Assembly: GCF_000253255.1 (NCBI RefSeq)
Contig: NC_015580.1
Span: 2,679,001-2,743,000, forward strand
Direction: 5' to 3'
DNA length: 64,000 nucleotides
Origin: Novosphingobium sp. PP1Y
GTDB taxonomy: Bacteria; Pseudomonadota; Alphaproteobacteria; Sphingomonadales; Sphingomonadaceae
The notes below the pieces were generated by a model, which saw only the letters and a program-made list of their open reading frames with translations, searched no databases and had not been told where the DNA came from. A program made the position numbers and the translations under genes. This document shows, piece after piece, positions 27,250-39,200 of this stretch; position 1 is the stretch's first letter; every line of letters starts with the position of its first letter.

Positions 27250-27573
27250 TCAGGCCGTCTGGGTGGACTGGACGATGTGTTCGAAGACCGCGATGTGGAG
27301 CGGTGCTTCGAACTCGCAACCGATGACCGCATCGCGCTCCCAGCAGATGCGCGCGGTCAGTAGCTGCATTCCGGGAATGCGGATGCGCAAGGGCAGCTCC
27401 GGCCGGGCCTCGGGAAACCATGCAATGCGAAAGCCGCCCGGAGAAAGGTCTTCGAGCCGGGCCATTTTCCAGGGCCGCGTGCCTTGCCGCACCTCGCACA
27501 GGATCGTGACGCTCACCCGCTCGGAACGCTGAGCGTGCGGCCGTTTCGAGCCGGTGATCCTTTCGTGGTGCAA
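27250..27573 (-). CDS. PilZ-domain protein (c-di-GMP receptor candidate)
   Basis: A 107-residue stand-alone PilZ domain. RSERV near residue 17 corresponds to the RxxxR motif and LEDLSPGGFRI near 41 to D/NxSxxG, which together bind cyclic di-GMP. CEF near the end of the barrel is also typical. It converges with lpdA and lies beyond its terminator. Effector target is unknown. The 158 bp between this gene and the prpE 3' end hold no gene I can support. Confidence 0.8.
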   Translation of the reverse strand: MHHERITGSKRPHAQRSERVSVTILCEVRQGTRPWKMARLEDLSPGGFRIAWFPEARPELPLRIRIPGMQLLTARICWERDAVIGCEFEAPLHIAVFEHIVQSTQTA

Positions 27574-27731
27574 TCTGGCCTCCTGTCCTGGCGGAAACCA
27601 TTGCGTCTCAGGAGGTTACTATCAGGTTAGCATGGTTACCGGGCAGCGCTGGGATCGTGCTTAAAATGCTGTAAGGCAATCAGCTCGCGACTTGCGGTTC
27701 GACCTGAGCACTCCGCCACAAGTATTCGAAA

Positions 27732-29615
27732 TCAGGTGAGCACCTTGGCCTTGACCGCTTCCCGGATCGCATCCGGCACGCCTGCATCCTCGATCGTCGC
27801 CGGGGTATCGAAGCTCTCCCCGTTTACGATCTTGCGCAGGACATTGCGAAGGATCTTGCCGGACCGGGTCTTGGGCAATTGCGGCACCAGATATGCGGTC
27901 TTGAGTGCAGCCACCGCGCCCAGTTCGGATCGCACCGTGGCGATGACCCGCGCAGGGATGGTTTCGTCGTTCTCGGCGCCCGCTCGGGCCACGACGAAAG
28001 CGATCGGGATCATCCCCTTGAGCGCATCGTCCGCACCGATCACCGCGCATTCGGCCACCCCTTCGACTGTCGCAACGATCTGCTCCATCTGACCGGTGGA
28101 GAGCCGGTGTCCGGCCACGTTGATGATGTCGTCCGTGCGGCCCATGATGTGGAGGAACCCCTCATCATCGAAGTGCCCTGCATCGCCGGTTTCGTAATAG
28201 CCGGGGAACGTGGCGAAGTTCTTCTCGTAGCCTGGCCTGTTGTTCCAAAGCGTCCGGAACGCGCAAGGGGCGAGCGGCTCGCGCATGGCAACGGCGCCGC
28301 TCTGGCCGTCCGGAACCGGGCTCCCCTCTTCGTCGAGAATGGCGAAGGCGTAGCCGGGCACCGGAAAGCCGGCGCTGCCGCGTTTGCGCCGCGTATCGCC
28401 GAGGCCGAAGCAACTGGCGATGGCGGGCGCGCCCAGCTCGGTCTGCCACCAGTGGTCGATGACGGGCAGTCCGGTATGCGTTTCGGCCCAGCCGATGGTC
28501 TCGGGATCGGCGCGTTCACCGGCGAGGAAGATGGCTTCAAGCGCTCCGGTGCCGATGTCCTTGAGGAATGCCGCAGCTGGATCTTCCTTGCGGATCGCCC
28601 GGATGGCGGTGGGTGCAGTGAAGAACGTCTTGACGTCATGACCCACGATCGTGCGCCAGAACGTGCCCGGATCGGGAGTGCCGACCGGCTTGCCCTCGAA
28701 CAGAACGGTGGTCGCGCCTACCAGCAGCGGACCATAGACGATGTAGCTGTGGCCAACGACCCAGCCCACATCGGACGCGGCCCAGAAGACGTCTCCCGGC
28801 CCGATCGCGTAGATCGCCTCCATCGTCCAGACGAGATTGACAGCATGACCGCCATTCTCGCGCACGACGCCCTTGGGGGTGCCGGTCGTGCCGGAGGTAT
28901 AGAGGATGTAGAGCGGATCGTCTGATGCCACCGGAACGCAATCGGGGATCGCTGCGTCTGCCGTCGCGGCGCGCAGCTCCGCCCAGTCGAAGTCCCGGTT
29001 ACGGCGCAGCTCGGTAGTCAGAAGATCGCGCTGCAGGACGATCACGCACTCGACCTGGTGGGCGGCGCTGGCGAGTGCCTCGTCGACCAGGGGTTTGTAG
29101 GCGATGATCCGCTTGCCCTCGATCCCGCACGAGGCGGTCAACACGACTTTGGGCGTGGCATCGTCGATGCGCTTGGTCAGTTCGTGCGCCGCAAAGCCGC
29201 CGAACACGACCGAATGGATCGCCCCGAGGCGAGCACAGGCGAGCATTGCGAAGGCCGTTTCGGGCACCATCGGCATATAGATGACGACGCGATCACCCTT
29301 GGCGACGCCGCGGCTTGCAAGCATGGCAGCGACGCGCCCGACTTCTTGAAGAAGCTCGCCGTACGTCCAACTGCGGACCGCGCCGGTGACCGGGCTGTCG
29401 TAGATCAGGGCCGTGGCATCGCCGCGGCCTGCCGCCACGTGGCGATCGACGGCATTGTAACAGGTATTGAGCGAGCCCCCGGGAAACCAGCCCTGTTCGG
29501 GATCGTACGCGCGTGTCGGCTGCCTGTCCCAGTCGATCTTTTCTGCTGCCTTTGACCAGAAGGTCTCGGGATCGTCGATGCTGGCTTGCCAGGTTTGCCG
29601 GTAGGCTTCGCTCAT
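27732..29615 (-). CDS. prpE: Propionyl-CoA synthetase-like acyl-CoA ligase
   Basis: 627 residues of the AMP-forming acyl-CoA synthetase family. The ATP loop YTSGTTGTPKG lies near residue 240, and the motif DHWWQTELG near 395 is shared with Acs/PrpE. The C-terminal catalytic lysine is in RSGKILRNVLRK near 590, the target of reversible acylation in this family. The N-terminus (FWSKAAEKIDWDR, GGSLNTCYNAVDRHV) is closer to PrpE than to Acs. It activates propionate, possibly also acetate, to the CoA ester. A GNAT acetyltransferase lies directly upstream on the same strand. Confidence 0.85.
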   Translation of the reverse strand: MSEAYRQTWQASIDDPETFWSKAAEKIDWDRQPTRAYDPEQGWFPGGSLNTCYNAVDRHVAAGRGDATALIYDSPVTGAVRSWTYGELLQEVGRVAAMLASRGVAKGDRVVIYMPMVPETAFAMLACARLGAIHSVVFGGFAAHELTKRIDDATPKVVLTASCGIEGKRIIAYKPLVDEALASAAHQVECVIVLQRDLLTTELRRNRDFDWAELRAATADAAIPDCVPVASDDPLYILYTSGTTGTPKGVVRENGGHAVNLVWTMEAIYAIGPGDVFWAASDVGWVVGHSYIVYGPLLVGATTVLFEGKPVGTPDPGTFWRTIVGHDVKTFFTAPTAIRAIRKEDPAAAFLKDIGTGALEAIFLAGERADPETIGWAETHTGLPVIDHWWQTELGAPAIASCFGLGDTRRKRGSAGFPVPGYAFAILDEEGSPVPDGQSGAVAMREPLAPCAFRTLWNNRPGYEKNFATFPGYYETGDAGHFDDEGFLHIMGRTDDIINVAGHRLSTGQMEQIVATVEGVAECAVIGADDALKGMIPIAFVVARAGAENDETIPARVIATVRSELGAVAALKTAYLVPQLPKTRSGKILRNVLRKIVNGESFDTPATIEDAGVPDAIREAVKAKVLT

Positions 29616-29641
29616 TGGCCTCTCACTTGTTTTTCCATAAG

Positions 29642-30157
29642 TTATCTGAAAGTCTTGGACAGGATTATCAGGTTTGGATCGCCTTCGAACGGTTCGGGAT
29701 CAAAGCCCTTTTCGCGTTCGAGTTCGATGGCGGCATGATTGGCCCTGTCCTCGATGGAAATGGCACGGCGGCAACCCCTTGCTGCGGCCTGATCGGCAAG
29801 GAAATCGAGCATGGCCCAGCCGATACCCTTTCCGCGATGGCTGGCGCAGACCGAAATAGCGATTTCTGCCGTATCGAGGGGCCCGTCACAGGCCATGAGG
29901 CCCGAGGCGACGATCTGTCCGCTCGCCAGATTGCAGGCGATCCAGGATTCGGTCCGGAAGTGATCCGGGTGCACCAGCGGTTCAAGCTGTCCGCGACCGA
30001 TCTGGCGGGCACCCGACATGAAGCGGAAACGGCGGTCCTCGTCGGTGACGCGTTCGAAGAAGGCTTCAAGATCGGCTTCATCGGCTTCGGTTACGGGGCG
30101 CACTTCCAGTTCGATACCGGAACGGGTTTCAAGCTTTACGCAATCGTGGAGAGACAT
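29642..30157 (-). CDS. GNAT-family N-acetyltransferase
   Basis: A 171-residue GNAT domain. The acetyl-CoA pyrophosphate loop is SHRGKGIGWAML (R-x-x-G-x-G) near residue 110. The start at MSLHDCV was chosen over a 29-residue extension. The early part (LEVRPVTEADEADLEAFFERV) resembles the GNAT domain of Pat-type protein acetyltransferases. It lies 26 bp upstream of prpE, so acylation control of the neighbouring ligases is a testable idea, not a demonstrated function. Confidence 0.8.
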   Translation of the reverse strand: MSLHDCVKLETRSGIELEVRPVTEADEADLEAFFERVTDEDRRFRFMSGARQIGRGQLEPLVHPDHFRTESWIACNLASGQIVASGLMACDGPLDTAEIAISVCASHRGKGIGWAMLDFLADQAAARGCRRAISIEDRANHAAIELEREKGFDPEPFEGDPNLIILSKTFR

Positions 30158-30268
30158 TGAGACAGACTCCGTCTGGAGGTGGGGGGCGGCAATCTCATAT
30201 GTCGTCGTCGACGCCCGCACCTTGATCGAGAGCAATCTCGGCAAGGCGCGGGCGCTACTTTCATCGGA

Positions 30269-31933
30269 TCAGTCGATATTCCGGCGGAACGTCTCCGGCA
30301 GGAAGAACAGTCCGATCAGCAGAGTCGCAACGGCGACCACCACAGGATACCACAAGCCGTAGTAGATATCGCCGGTCGCGGCGACCATCGCGAAGGCCGT
30401 GGTCGGCAGGAAGCCGCCGAACCAGCCGTTGCCCAGGTGATAGGGCAGCGACATCGAGGTGTATCGGATTCGGCTCGGGAACAGTTCCACCAGCATGGCG
30501 GCGATCGGGCCGTAGACCATGGTCACCAGCAGGACGAGGTAGAACAGGATCGCGACGACCGTGACCTTGTCCATCTGCTCCGGATCCGCTGCCGCAGGGT
30601 AGCCCGCGCCGGCAAGACCGGCCTTGAGCTGGTCCTGATATGCGGCGATCGCGGCGGCGCGGTCTTCACCCTGCATATCGGCCGGGTTGGGCGCGACCAT
30701 GACGGTATCGCCGATCGCGACCGAAGCCACGGTGCCCGCAGGGGCGGCCTTGTTGGTGTAGTTGATGCCGCTCTTGGCAAGGAAGGCCTTGGCGATGTCG
30801 CAGCTCGAGGAGTCGAACTTGTTCTTGCCGACCGGGTCGAACTGGAAGGAACATTCCGCGTCGTGGGCGGTGACGACTACCGGAGCATTGCGGCTTGCAG
30901 CGGCAAGAGCGGGGTTGGCGGCATCCGAAAGCGCGTGAAAGGCCGGGAAGTAGGTCACCGCAGCCAGCGCACAGCCGCCCAGGATGATGTACTTGCGGCC
31001 GATCCGGTCGGAGAGCCAGCCGAAGAACACGAAGAACGGCGTACCCAGCGCAAGGGCGATGGCGATCAGGTAGTTGGTTGTGGCGCCGTCCACCTTGAGG
31101 ATCTTTTCAAGGTAGAACATCGCGTAGAATTGCCCGGTGTACCAGACGACTGCCTGGCCGGCGACGGCGCCGAACAGGGCGATGAGCACGAACTTGAGAT
31201 TGCCCCACTGGCCGAAGGCTTCCGTGATCGGGGCCTTGGATGTGGTGCCTTCATCCTTCATCTTCTGGTAGACGGGGCTCTCGCTGAGCTGCAGTCGAAT
31301 GTACATCGAGACGACCAGCAGGATCGCCGAAAGCAGGAACGGCACGCGCCAGCCCCAGCCCGCGAAAGTATCCTCGCCCATGCCGGTGCGCACGCCCAGC
31401 ACGACGAGCAGGGCCGCGAAAAGGCCGAAGGTCGCGGTGATCTGGATGAAGCTGGTGTAGAGGCCGCGCTTGTTGTCGGGTGCGTGCTCGGCCACGTAAG
31501 TCGCCGCGCCGCCGTACTCACCGCCCAGCGCCAGGCCCTGGATGATGCGCAAGGTGACGAGGATGATAGGCGAGGCGATGCCGATGGTATCGTAACCCGG
31601 CAGCAGGCCGACCGCGAAAGTGGATAGGCCCATCAGGCCCATCGTCACGAGGAACGTGTACTTGCGGCCGACAAGGTCGCCGACCCGACCGAACACGAGC
31701 GCACCGAAGGGGCGGACTGCAAAACCGGCGGCAAAGGCGCCCAGCGCCAGAATGAACCCGGTCGTTTCGTTGACGCCTGAAAAAAAGACCTTGGAAATGA
31801 AGCTGGCAAGCAGCCCGTAGAGATAGAAGTCATACCACTCGAACACGGTGCCGAGCGACGATGCCGTGATGACGAGCTTTTCGCGGCCCGTCGCCCTGTG
31901 ATGCTTCGGCAAGGCGTCATAAGTCGTAGCCAT
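30269..31933 (-). CDS. MHS-family MFS transporter, probable organic-acid:H+ symporter
   Basis: A 554-residue, 12-TM protein of the same subfamily as the one at 14.1 kb: SSLGTVFEWYDFYLYG near residue 27, GRVGDLVGRKYTFLVT near 82, GGEYGGAATYVAEHAP near 137. The roughly 120-residue hydrophilic insertion between late TM segments has two cysteines at about residues 360 and 377. It lies between the porin and the GNAT/prpE pair on the same strand, so a short-chain carboxylate is the likely substrate (inference). Confidence 0.83.
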   Translation of the reverse strand: MATTYDALPKHHRATGREKLVITASSLGTVFEWYDFYLYGLLASFISKVFFSGVNETTGFILALGAFAAGFAVRPFGALVFGRVGDLVGRKYTFLVTMGLMGLSTFAVGLLPGYDTIGIASPIILVTLRIIQGLALGGEYGGAATYVAEHAPDNKRGLYTSFIQITATFGLFAALLVVLGVRTGMGEDTFAGWGWRVPFLLSAILLVVSMYIRLQLSESPVYQKMKDEGTTSKAPITEAFGQWGNLKFVLIALFGAVAGQAVVWYTGQFYAMFYLEKILKVDGATTNYLIAIALALGTPFFVFFGWLSDRIGRKYIILGGCALAAVTYFPAFHALSDAANPALAAASRNAPVVVTAHDAECSFQFDPVGKNKFDSSSCDIAKAFLAKSGINYTNKAAPAGTVASVAIGDTVMVAPNPADMQGEDRAAAIAAYQDQLKAGLAGAGYPAAADPEQMDKVTVVAILFYLVLLVTMVYGPIAAMLVELFPSRIRYTSMSLPYHLGNGWFGGFLPTTAFAMVAATGDIYYGLWYPVVVAVATLLIGLFFLPETFRRNID

Positions 31934-31988
31934 TGCTCACTCTCCCAAATGGGCCCAACCGTTTTTGTCCGGCGGGCAAGGTATATCC

Positions 31989-33449
31989 TCAGAAGCTGTA
32001 CTTTGCTGCGAATTCGACGCGGTCGAGGGCGCCGTCATTGCCGTTGACCAGCTTGCGCTCGCCGTGGCGGTACTCGAGGCCAAGGTCGATGTTCTTGACC
32101 GGCGAATAGAAGAGGTTGGCTGCCCCGCTCCACGCCCGCTTGTTGAAGCTGGCGATGCTGGCGAGCGGGAGGCTGCCTGCATAATCGACGTCCTGATAGC
32201 TGCCCATCAGGTTGATGCGGACCTTGGGGGCAATCGCGATGCGCGCGGCAACCATGGCGGCCAGGACGTTGACGTTCGCAAGGTCGTTCGTCGCCGGATC
32301 GTAAACGGCGTCGGGAGCGAAATTCAGGCCGATGTAGCGGCTGGCGTTGTGCCCATAGGTGACCAGCGCGCGCAGGTCGCTAGACTTGCTCTGACCGAGC
32401 CAGAGCTTTCCGCCGGCGCTGATGCCCCAACCCATCGCATCTGCCGCAGTCCCCGCGCTGGCGACGCGGACCTGCCGCACGAGGCCTGCAATCGAGACTT
32501 CCCCGCGCTTGCCGGTCCATGCGAGACGGGCGGCGAAATCGGGGATCCTGTCGTCGCCGTTCTCCGTAAGGGCAGGCGAGCCCAGCGTGGCCGTGCCCGA
32601 TTCCGGCTCCTCGATGGAGGCATGCAGGGTCAGCCCCTTGCCGACCGGTGCACTGTAGCGCACGAGCGGCTGGCGCACGAAGACCGTACCTTCGGTCGTG
32701 CCGACGAAGTCGGTGCTTTCGGGCAAGGCGCCGGTGTACTGGAACGTCGACCAGTCCTGACCGATGGTGATCCCGCCGACCTGCATCCAGGCCCGGCGCA
32801 GGGCGAGGTTGTAGCCATTGGTTGTGCGCTGCGACCCTTGGGTACCCGGCGCGGTCTGGAAATCGACCTCGACAAGGCCCTTCACGCTGTTACCACCCAC
32901 GTCGGTTGAAAGGTTCAGCCAGAAGCGCGACTGCTTGGCAGTGAAGTCCTCGACCCTCTGCGAGGGCCCGCTTCCGGTGGGAATCGCCTGGGGCAGGTAG
33001 AAGTCGCGGCCCAGCGAATTCGTGGCCACTTCGCCTTCGCTGAAGCGGCTCGTCGAGGCGATCATCTTGATGTAGCCGCCGAGCTTGATCGTCGTGTCGC
33101 CCGACTTGAAACCATCGGCCTGTGGCTTGCTCTCAAGGGCTGCAACCTTGGCGGCGGCTTCCTCGCTTCTGGCAATGGCTGCGGCAATCGCCTGCTGCGC
33201 TGTCGCCTCGCTCTCGGCCTGCTGCTGATGGGCCTGCGCGAGGTCGGCGCGCAATTGCGCCATTTCCGCCTCCAGCCGTTCAAGCCGGTCTTCGAGCAAC
33301 GCCTCGCGGTCGGTTGCGGCAGGTATTGCGGCAGTCGATGCGGCATGGGCTGCCGCATGGGCAGCGCCAGGCGTCACCAGAAAGCTGCCTGCAAGCAATA
33401 TGCTAACTAGCAATCGCGATTTGGAAGTCCCACTTTCGGCGTGGTTCAT
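31989..33449 (-). CDS. DcaP-like trimeric outer-membrane porin
   Basis: 486 residues. A signal peptide (LLVSILLAGSFLVTPGAAHA) is followed by an Ala/Gln/Glu-rich coiled coil (about residues 45-120, with repeated LEAEMAQLRADLAQ-type heptads). Then comes a beta-barrel with the KLGGYIKM entry strand and a terminal Phe (AAKYSF), the outer-membrane assembly signal. This architecture fits DcaP channels for small acids. A longer start would extend into the upstream region and is rejected. It is divergent from acs and shares its upstream region. Confidence 0.8.
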   Translation of the reverse strand: MNHAESGTSKSRLLVSILLAGSFLVTPGAAHAAAHAASTAAIPAATDREALLEDRLERLEAEMAQLRADLAQAHQQQAESEATAQQAIAAAIARSEEAAAKVAALESKPQADGFKSGDTTIKLGGYIKMIASTSRFSEGEVATNSLGRDFYLPQAIPTGSGPSQRVEDFTAKQSRFWLNLSTDVGGNSVKGLVEVDFQTAPGTQGSQRTTNGYNLALRRAWMQVGGITIGQDWSTFQYTGALPESTDFVGTTEGTVFVRQPLVRYSAPVGKGLTLHASIEEPESGTATLGSPALTENGDDRIPDFAARLAWTGKRGEVSIAGLVRQVRVASAGTAADAMGWGISAGGKLWLGQSKSSDLRALVTYGHNASRYIGLNFAPDAVYDPATNDLANVNVLAAMVAARIAIAPKVRINLMGSYQDVDYAGSLPLASIASFNKRAWSGAANLFYSPVKNIDLGLEYRHGERKLVNGNDGALDRVEFAAKYSF

Positions 33450-33542
33450 GATCCTCTCCTTCCCGAGCCCGGCCTCTCCGCTTTTCAGGAGATGTTCCGG
33501 AACCTTCACAGGATCGGGCAGGGAGGGTGCTTGAACCATCCT

Positions 33543-33597
33543 GACCATGGTCTAACGGTTACGACCAAGGTCTAATGTCCCCGCGCAGGGGTCTATG
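33543..33597. promoter_or_regulatory. Three phased GGTCTA direct repeats between the porin and acs
   Basis: GACCATGGTCTAACG (33543-33557), GACCAAGGTCTAATG (33563-33577) and a degenerate third copy ending GGGGTCTATG (to 33597). The GGTCTA cores start at 33549, 33569 and 33590, that is 20 and 21 bp apart, two helical turns. They lie 55-110 bp upstream of acs. They are a candidate operator for the adjacent LuxR-type regulator; the binding assignment is inference. Confidence 0.6.
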
Positions 33598-33651
33598 TGC
33601 TACAGGTTCGTGGAAAGCCGGGTTTGCCGGACAAACTCCACGGAGAGGAGA

Positions 33652-35610
<1,959 letters not shown>

Positions 35611-35631
35611 CGCATCCGGAAGCATCGAGGG

Positions 35632-36267
35632 GTGGGCCGCAGCGTTCTCATTGCCGACGACCACCCGCTCTTCCGCCAGGCGTTGACCCTGGCGGTGGGG
35701 CAGGTGGCTCCCGATGCCCGGATCGTCGAGGCGGGAACGTTGCCGGCAGCATCGCGCCTGGCCTGTGAACTCGATGACCTTGCGCTGGTGCTGCTCGATC
35801 TCAAGATGCCCGGAGCGGTTGGCTTCTCGGGCATTGCCCTGATCCACGCCGAAAAGCCCGAGGTCCCGATCCTCGTCGTGTCGAGCGCCGAAGGGGAGTC
35901 CGCGGCCGAGGAAGCCCGCGCCTTCGGGGCCATCGGCTTCCTGCGCAAGGACAGCGATCTCGTGAAAATCGAAGAGGCCGTTGCCAAGGCGCTGGGAGGT
36001 CATGCGCCCGCAGGCAGCAGCACGCCGCAGGGCGACGCCGAACTCGAACCTATCCGCAATGAAGTGGCGGGCCTCACCCCCATGCAGCTCAAGGTGCTGC
36101 TGGCGGTTCTCGATGGACAGCTCAACAAGCAGATCGCCTATGGTCTCGGCATCACGGAAGCGACCGTAAAGGCGCACATGACCGCGATCATGAAGAAGCT
36201 CGACGTTCGCAATCGCACGCAGGCCGCCTTAGTGGCGCGCTCGCTCGGATTGCATCTGCAACACTGA
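35632..36267 (+). CDS. LuxR/NarL-family response regulator, CrbR-like
   Basis: 211 residues with a GTG start. An N-terminal receiver domain (IADDHPLFRQAL with the acidic pair near residues 8-9, phospho-Asp in LVLLDLKMPG near 61, conserved Lys in FLRKDSD near 105) is followed by a LuxR helix-turn-helix (LTPMQLKVLLAVLDG, NKQIAYGLGITEATVKAH). Adjacency to acs and to an SSS-domain hybrid kinase matches CrbR/ErdR of gamma-proteobacteria, which controls acs. The last 39 bp overlap antisense with the 3' end of the kinase gene. Confidence 0.85.
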   Translation: MGRSVLIADDHPLFRQALTLAVGQVAPDARIVEAGTLPAASRLACELDDLALVLLDLKMPGAVGFSGIALIHAEKPEVPILVVSSAEGESAAEEARAFGAIGFLRKDSDLVKIEEAVAKALGGHAPAGSSTPQGDAELEPIRNEVAGLTPMQLKVLLAVLDGQLNKQIAYGLGITEATVKAHMTAIMKKLDVRNRTQAALVARSLGLHLQH

Positions 36268-39200
36268 TCCCACCGACATGATCGCCGCACGGGCGAGGAA
36301 GGCCTCGATCACTTCGGGCGCAACGGGCTTTGCATGGACCGGCACGCCGGATGCTTCTGCCTTGGCCCGGATCGAACTGCCCGCTTCGGCCGTGAAGATC
36401 GCGGCAGGCAGGCCCTTGCGCAAGGTGCGCAGTTGCATGATCAGGCTCAGGCCGTCCTCGCCGTTGTCCAGCCGATAGTCGGCCAGAACCGCGTCGACCT
36501 CGTCGACATGGGCCAATGCCCCGGCGATGTCCCGCACTCCGATTGCGCGGTGCCCAAGGCTCTCGACCAGTTCCACGGATGCCTCGACAATGCGGCTGTC
36601 GTTGTCGACGACAAGAACCGTCAGTCCATGACCGGGCGCGGTTGCAGGGGCGGCATCCTTCGGTTCCTGGAGCGGGGGATCGCCAGCCTCGCGTGCTGTG
36701 AGCAGAAGGCTGAAGCGGCTGCCATGCCCGGGCCGGGCATCCACTTCGATGCTCCCCCCCAGGACCCTGACGATGCGTTCGACGAGCGCGAGCCCCAATC
36801 CCAACCCTTCGACATCCGTCGTGCCCAGGCGGGTGAACTCACGGAAGATCACGTCCGACTGCTCCGGCTCGAAGCCCACGCCGCTGTCAATCACATCGAT
36901 GCGCAGCATGTCGCCCCGCCTGCGCACCCCGACGAGCACGCCGCCGCGCTGGGTGTAGCGCAGGGCGTTGGACAGGAAGTTCTGCATCACCGAGCGCAGC
37001 AGGCCCGAATCGGTCTCGACATGCCCGAATAGGGGCCCCGTCCTGAGCGTGAGGCCCTTGGCTTCGGCCGAAGGCTGAAAACTCGCAACCAGATCATCGA
37101 GGAACGGGCCAAGGGCGACCGGCTCGGTCTCGGGCGTGACCCCACCGGCATCGAGGCGGGAGATGTCGAGCAGCGCGCGCAGCAGCTCTTCGGCAGCGAC
37201 GATCGCGCCATCGACACGACCGACTAGCGGCTTTTCCTTGTCGGGCACCGACCTGCCAAGCGCGGCTGTAAACAGGCGGGCAGCATGGAGCGGTTGCAGC
37301 AGGTCGTGACTGGCGGCGGCGAGAAACCGTGTCTTGTCTCGGGTGGCCCGGGCAAGCAGGCGATTCGCCTCGCTCAATTCGCGCGTGCGCGCTTCGACCC
37401 GCTCTTCGAGCTGTTCGAGGGTCTGCTCCAGTTCGTCGCGGATGCGAGCTTCCTCGGTGACGTCGGTGAAGGACATGACGTATCCCCCGCCCGGCATCGG
37501 GCCGCCCACCGTCTTGATGACCCTGCCATCGCTGCCCCGCCGCTCGAAGCTGTGCGCCCGGCCTTGTCGAAGCGGCTCTAGCCGGCGTTCGACCAAGGTG
37601 TCGATATCGCCCTCGCCGAAATGGCCGCGCATGGCATTGTGCCGGATCAGTTCCTCGATCGGTGCGCCGACGCAGACCATGCCCGCAGGATAGTCGAAGA
37701 TCTCCTCGTAACCTGAATTCCACGCAATCAGGTTGAGTTCGCCGTCGACCACGCTGATACCGGCGTCGACGTTCTCGAAAGTGGCAGCCAGCAATTGGCG
37801 CGAGAAACGCAAGGATTGCCCGCCTTCATCGAGCAGGCGGGTGACGTCGGACAGATCCATGCGTCCGCTGGCCAGCGCCGATGCAACCAGTGCCCGCGCC
37901 GAAGACGCGCCGACCACGCGGGCAATCAGGTCCTGGGCCTTGCGGGCATTCCTTGGCGTCACCTGATCTTGCGGATCGGAGCCGGAGAACTCCCGCTCCG
38001 CCCGCTCTTCGCCCACGAAACTGGCCACGAACCGGGCCAGTTCGCCAACGTTGGAGACACGGCCCGGCGTGGCGAAAATGCGGGGCAGACCTGGCGCCGG
38101 GATCTTGCGCGCGGCGACGAGGGCATAGACGGCGACGTCGACGCCAAGGCTCCAGACTACCCCGTGGACGAAAGCACTCGCCCGGCCAATTCCGAAAAGC
38201 CGGTGCGGGTCGATGACGGTCCCGGAAAGGGCGTCGAGCCAAGGCTGCGGCATGATCGGGGGCAGGGCCAGTGTGTAGGCCCACAGCACCAGGCCGATCC
38301 CGAGGCTTGCCCGCGCGGCGACAGGATCGCGCCCCTTGCCCAGCGTACCGAGGATCAGATGCGGCGAGAACAGCGCCATGGCGGCAAAGGCCGTCAGGCC
38401 CATCGACGCCAGCGACTGGCCGCGCGAAATCAGCAGCGCGAATGCCAGTGCGAGGAGCATGACCCCTGCAACGGAGATGCGGCGCATCCCCAGCATTCGC
38501 GCGCCGATGGCCCCGGCCGGACGGTCCTTGCCCGAACCGATCACGGCGCCCGCGAACAGGTCGTTCGAGATCATCGTTGCCAGCGCAGTCGTATCGACGA
38601 TCGCCATCGAACTGGCAGCGCCGATCCCGCCCAGCAGCGCCGCGGCGAGAATCAGTTCCGATCCCGCCGAAGCAGGCAATTGCAGGACGTAGAGGTCGGC
38701 GTCGATATCCTGCCGGAGCAGTGCTATCCCCGCCAGCGCAATCGGCACGATCAGGACGGCCATGCCCAATAGGTATGCGGCGAGACCGAAGCGTGCCCGC
38801 ACGAGATCGCGCTCATCGCGCGCCTCCACCAGCCCCATGTAGAACTGGCGTGGCAGGGCGATGATCGCGAACGTGGAAACCAGCGCGATCAGAGCGATCT
38901 CGAAGGTGAGGTGGGTGGGAGAAAAGCGCTCTCCCAGCGTTTCTACAGCTCGGGTGAACGATGCAGCCTCGGCGCCGGAGAGGAGCACCAGTGCAAGCGC
39001 GGCCACGGCGAACAGGGCAACGATCTTGATGATCGAATCCAGTCCGATCGCGTAGAGCAGGCCTTCGCTGCGGCCTGCCAGCTCGAACCGGCGGGTGCCG
39101 AAGAGCAGCGCGAACAAGGTGAGCAGACACGAGGCCACGATCATCGATGGCACCATGATTTCGCGTCCGGAAACGATGGTCAGGGCATTGCCGATCGATC

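Noticed and set aside
27594..27731. Possible remnant gene or tRNA fragment in the gap before prpE
   Set aside because: Short frames without recognisable motif and no foldable tRNA cloverleaf; left as non-coding.
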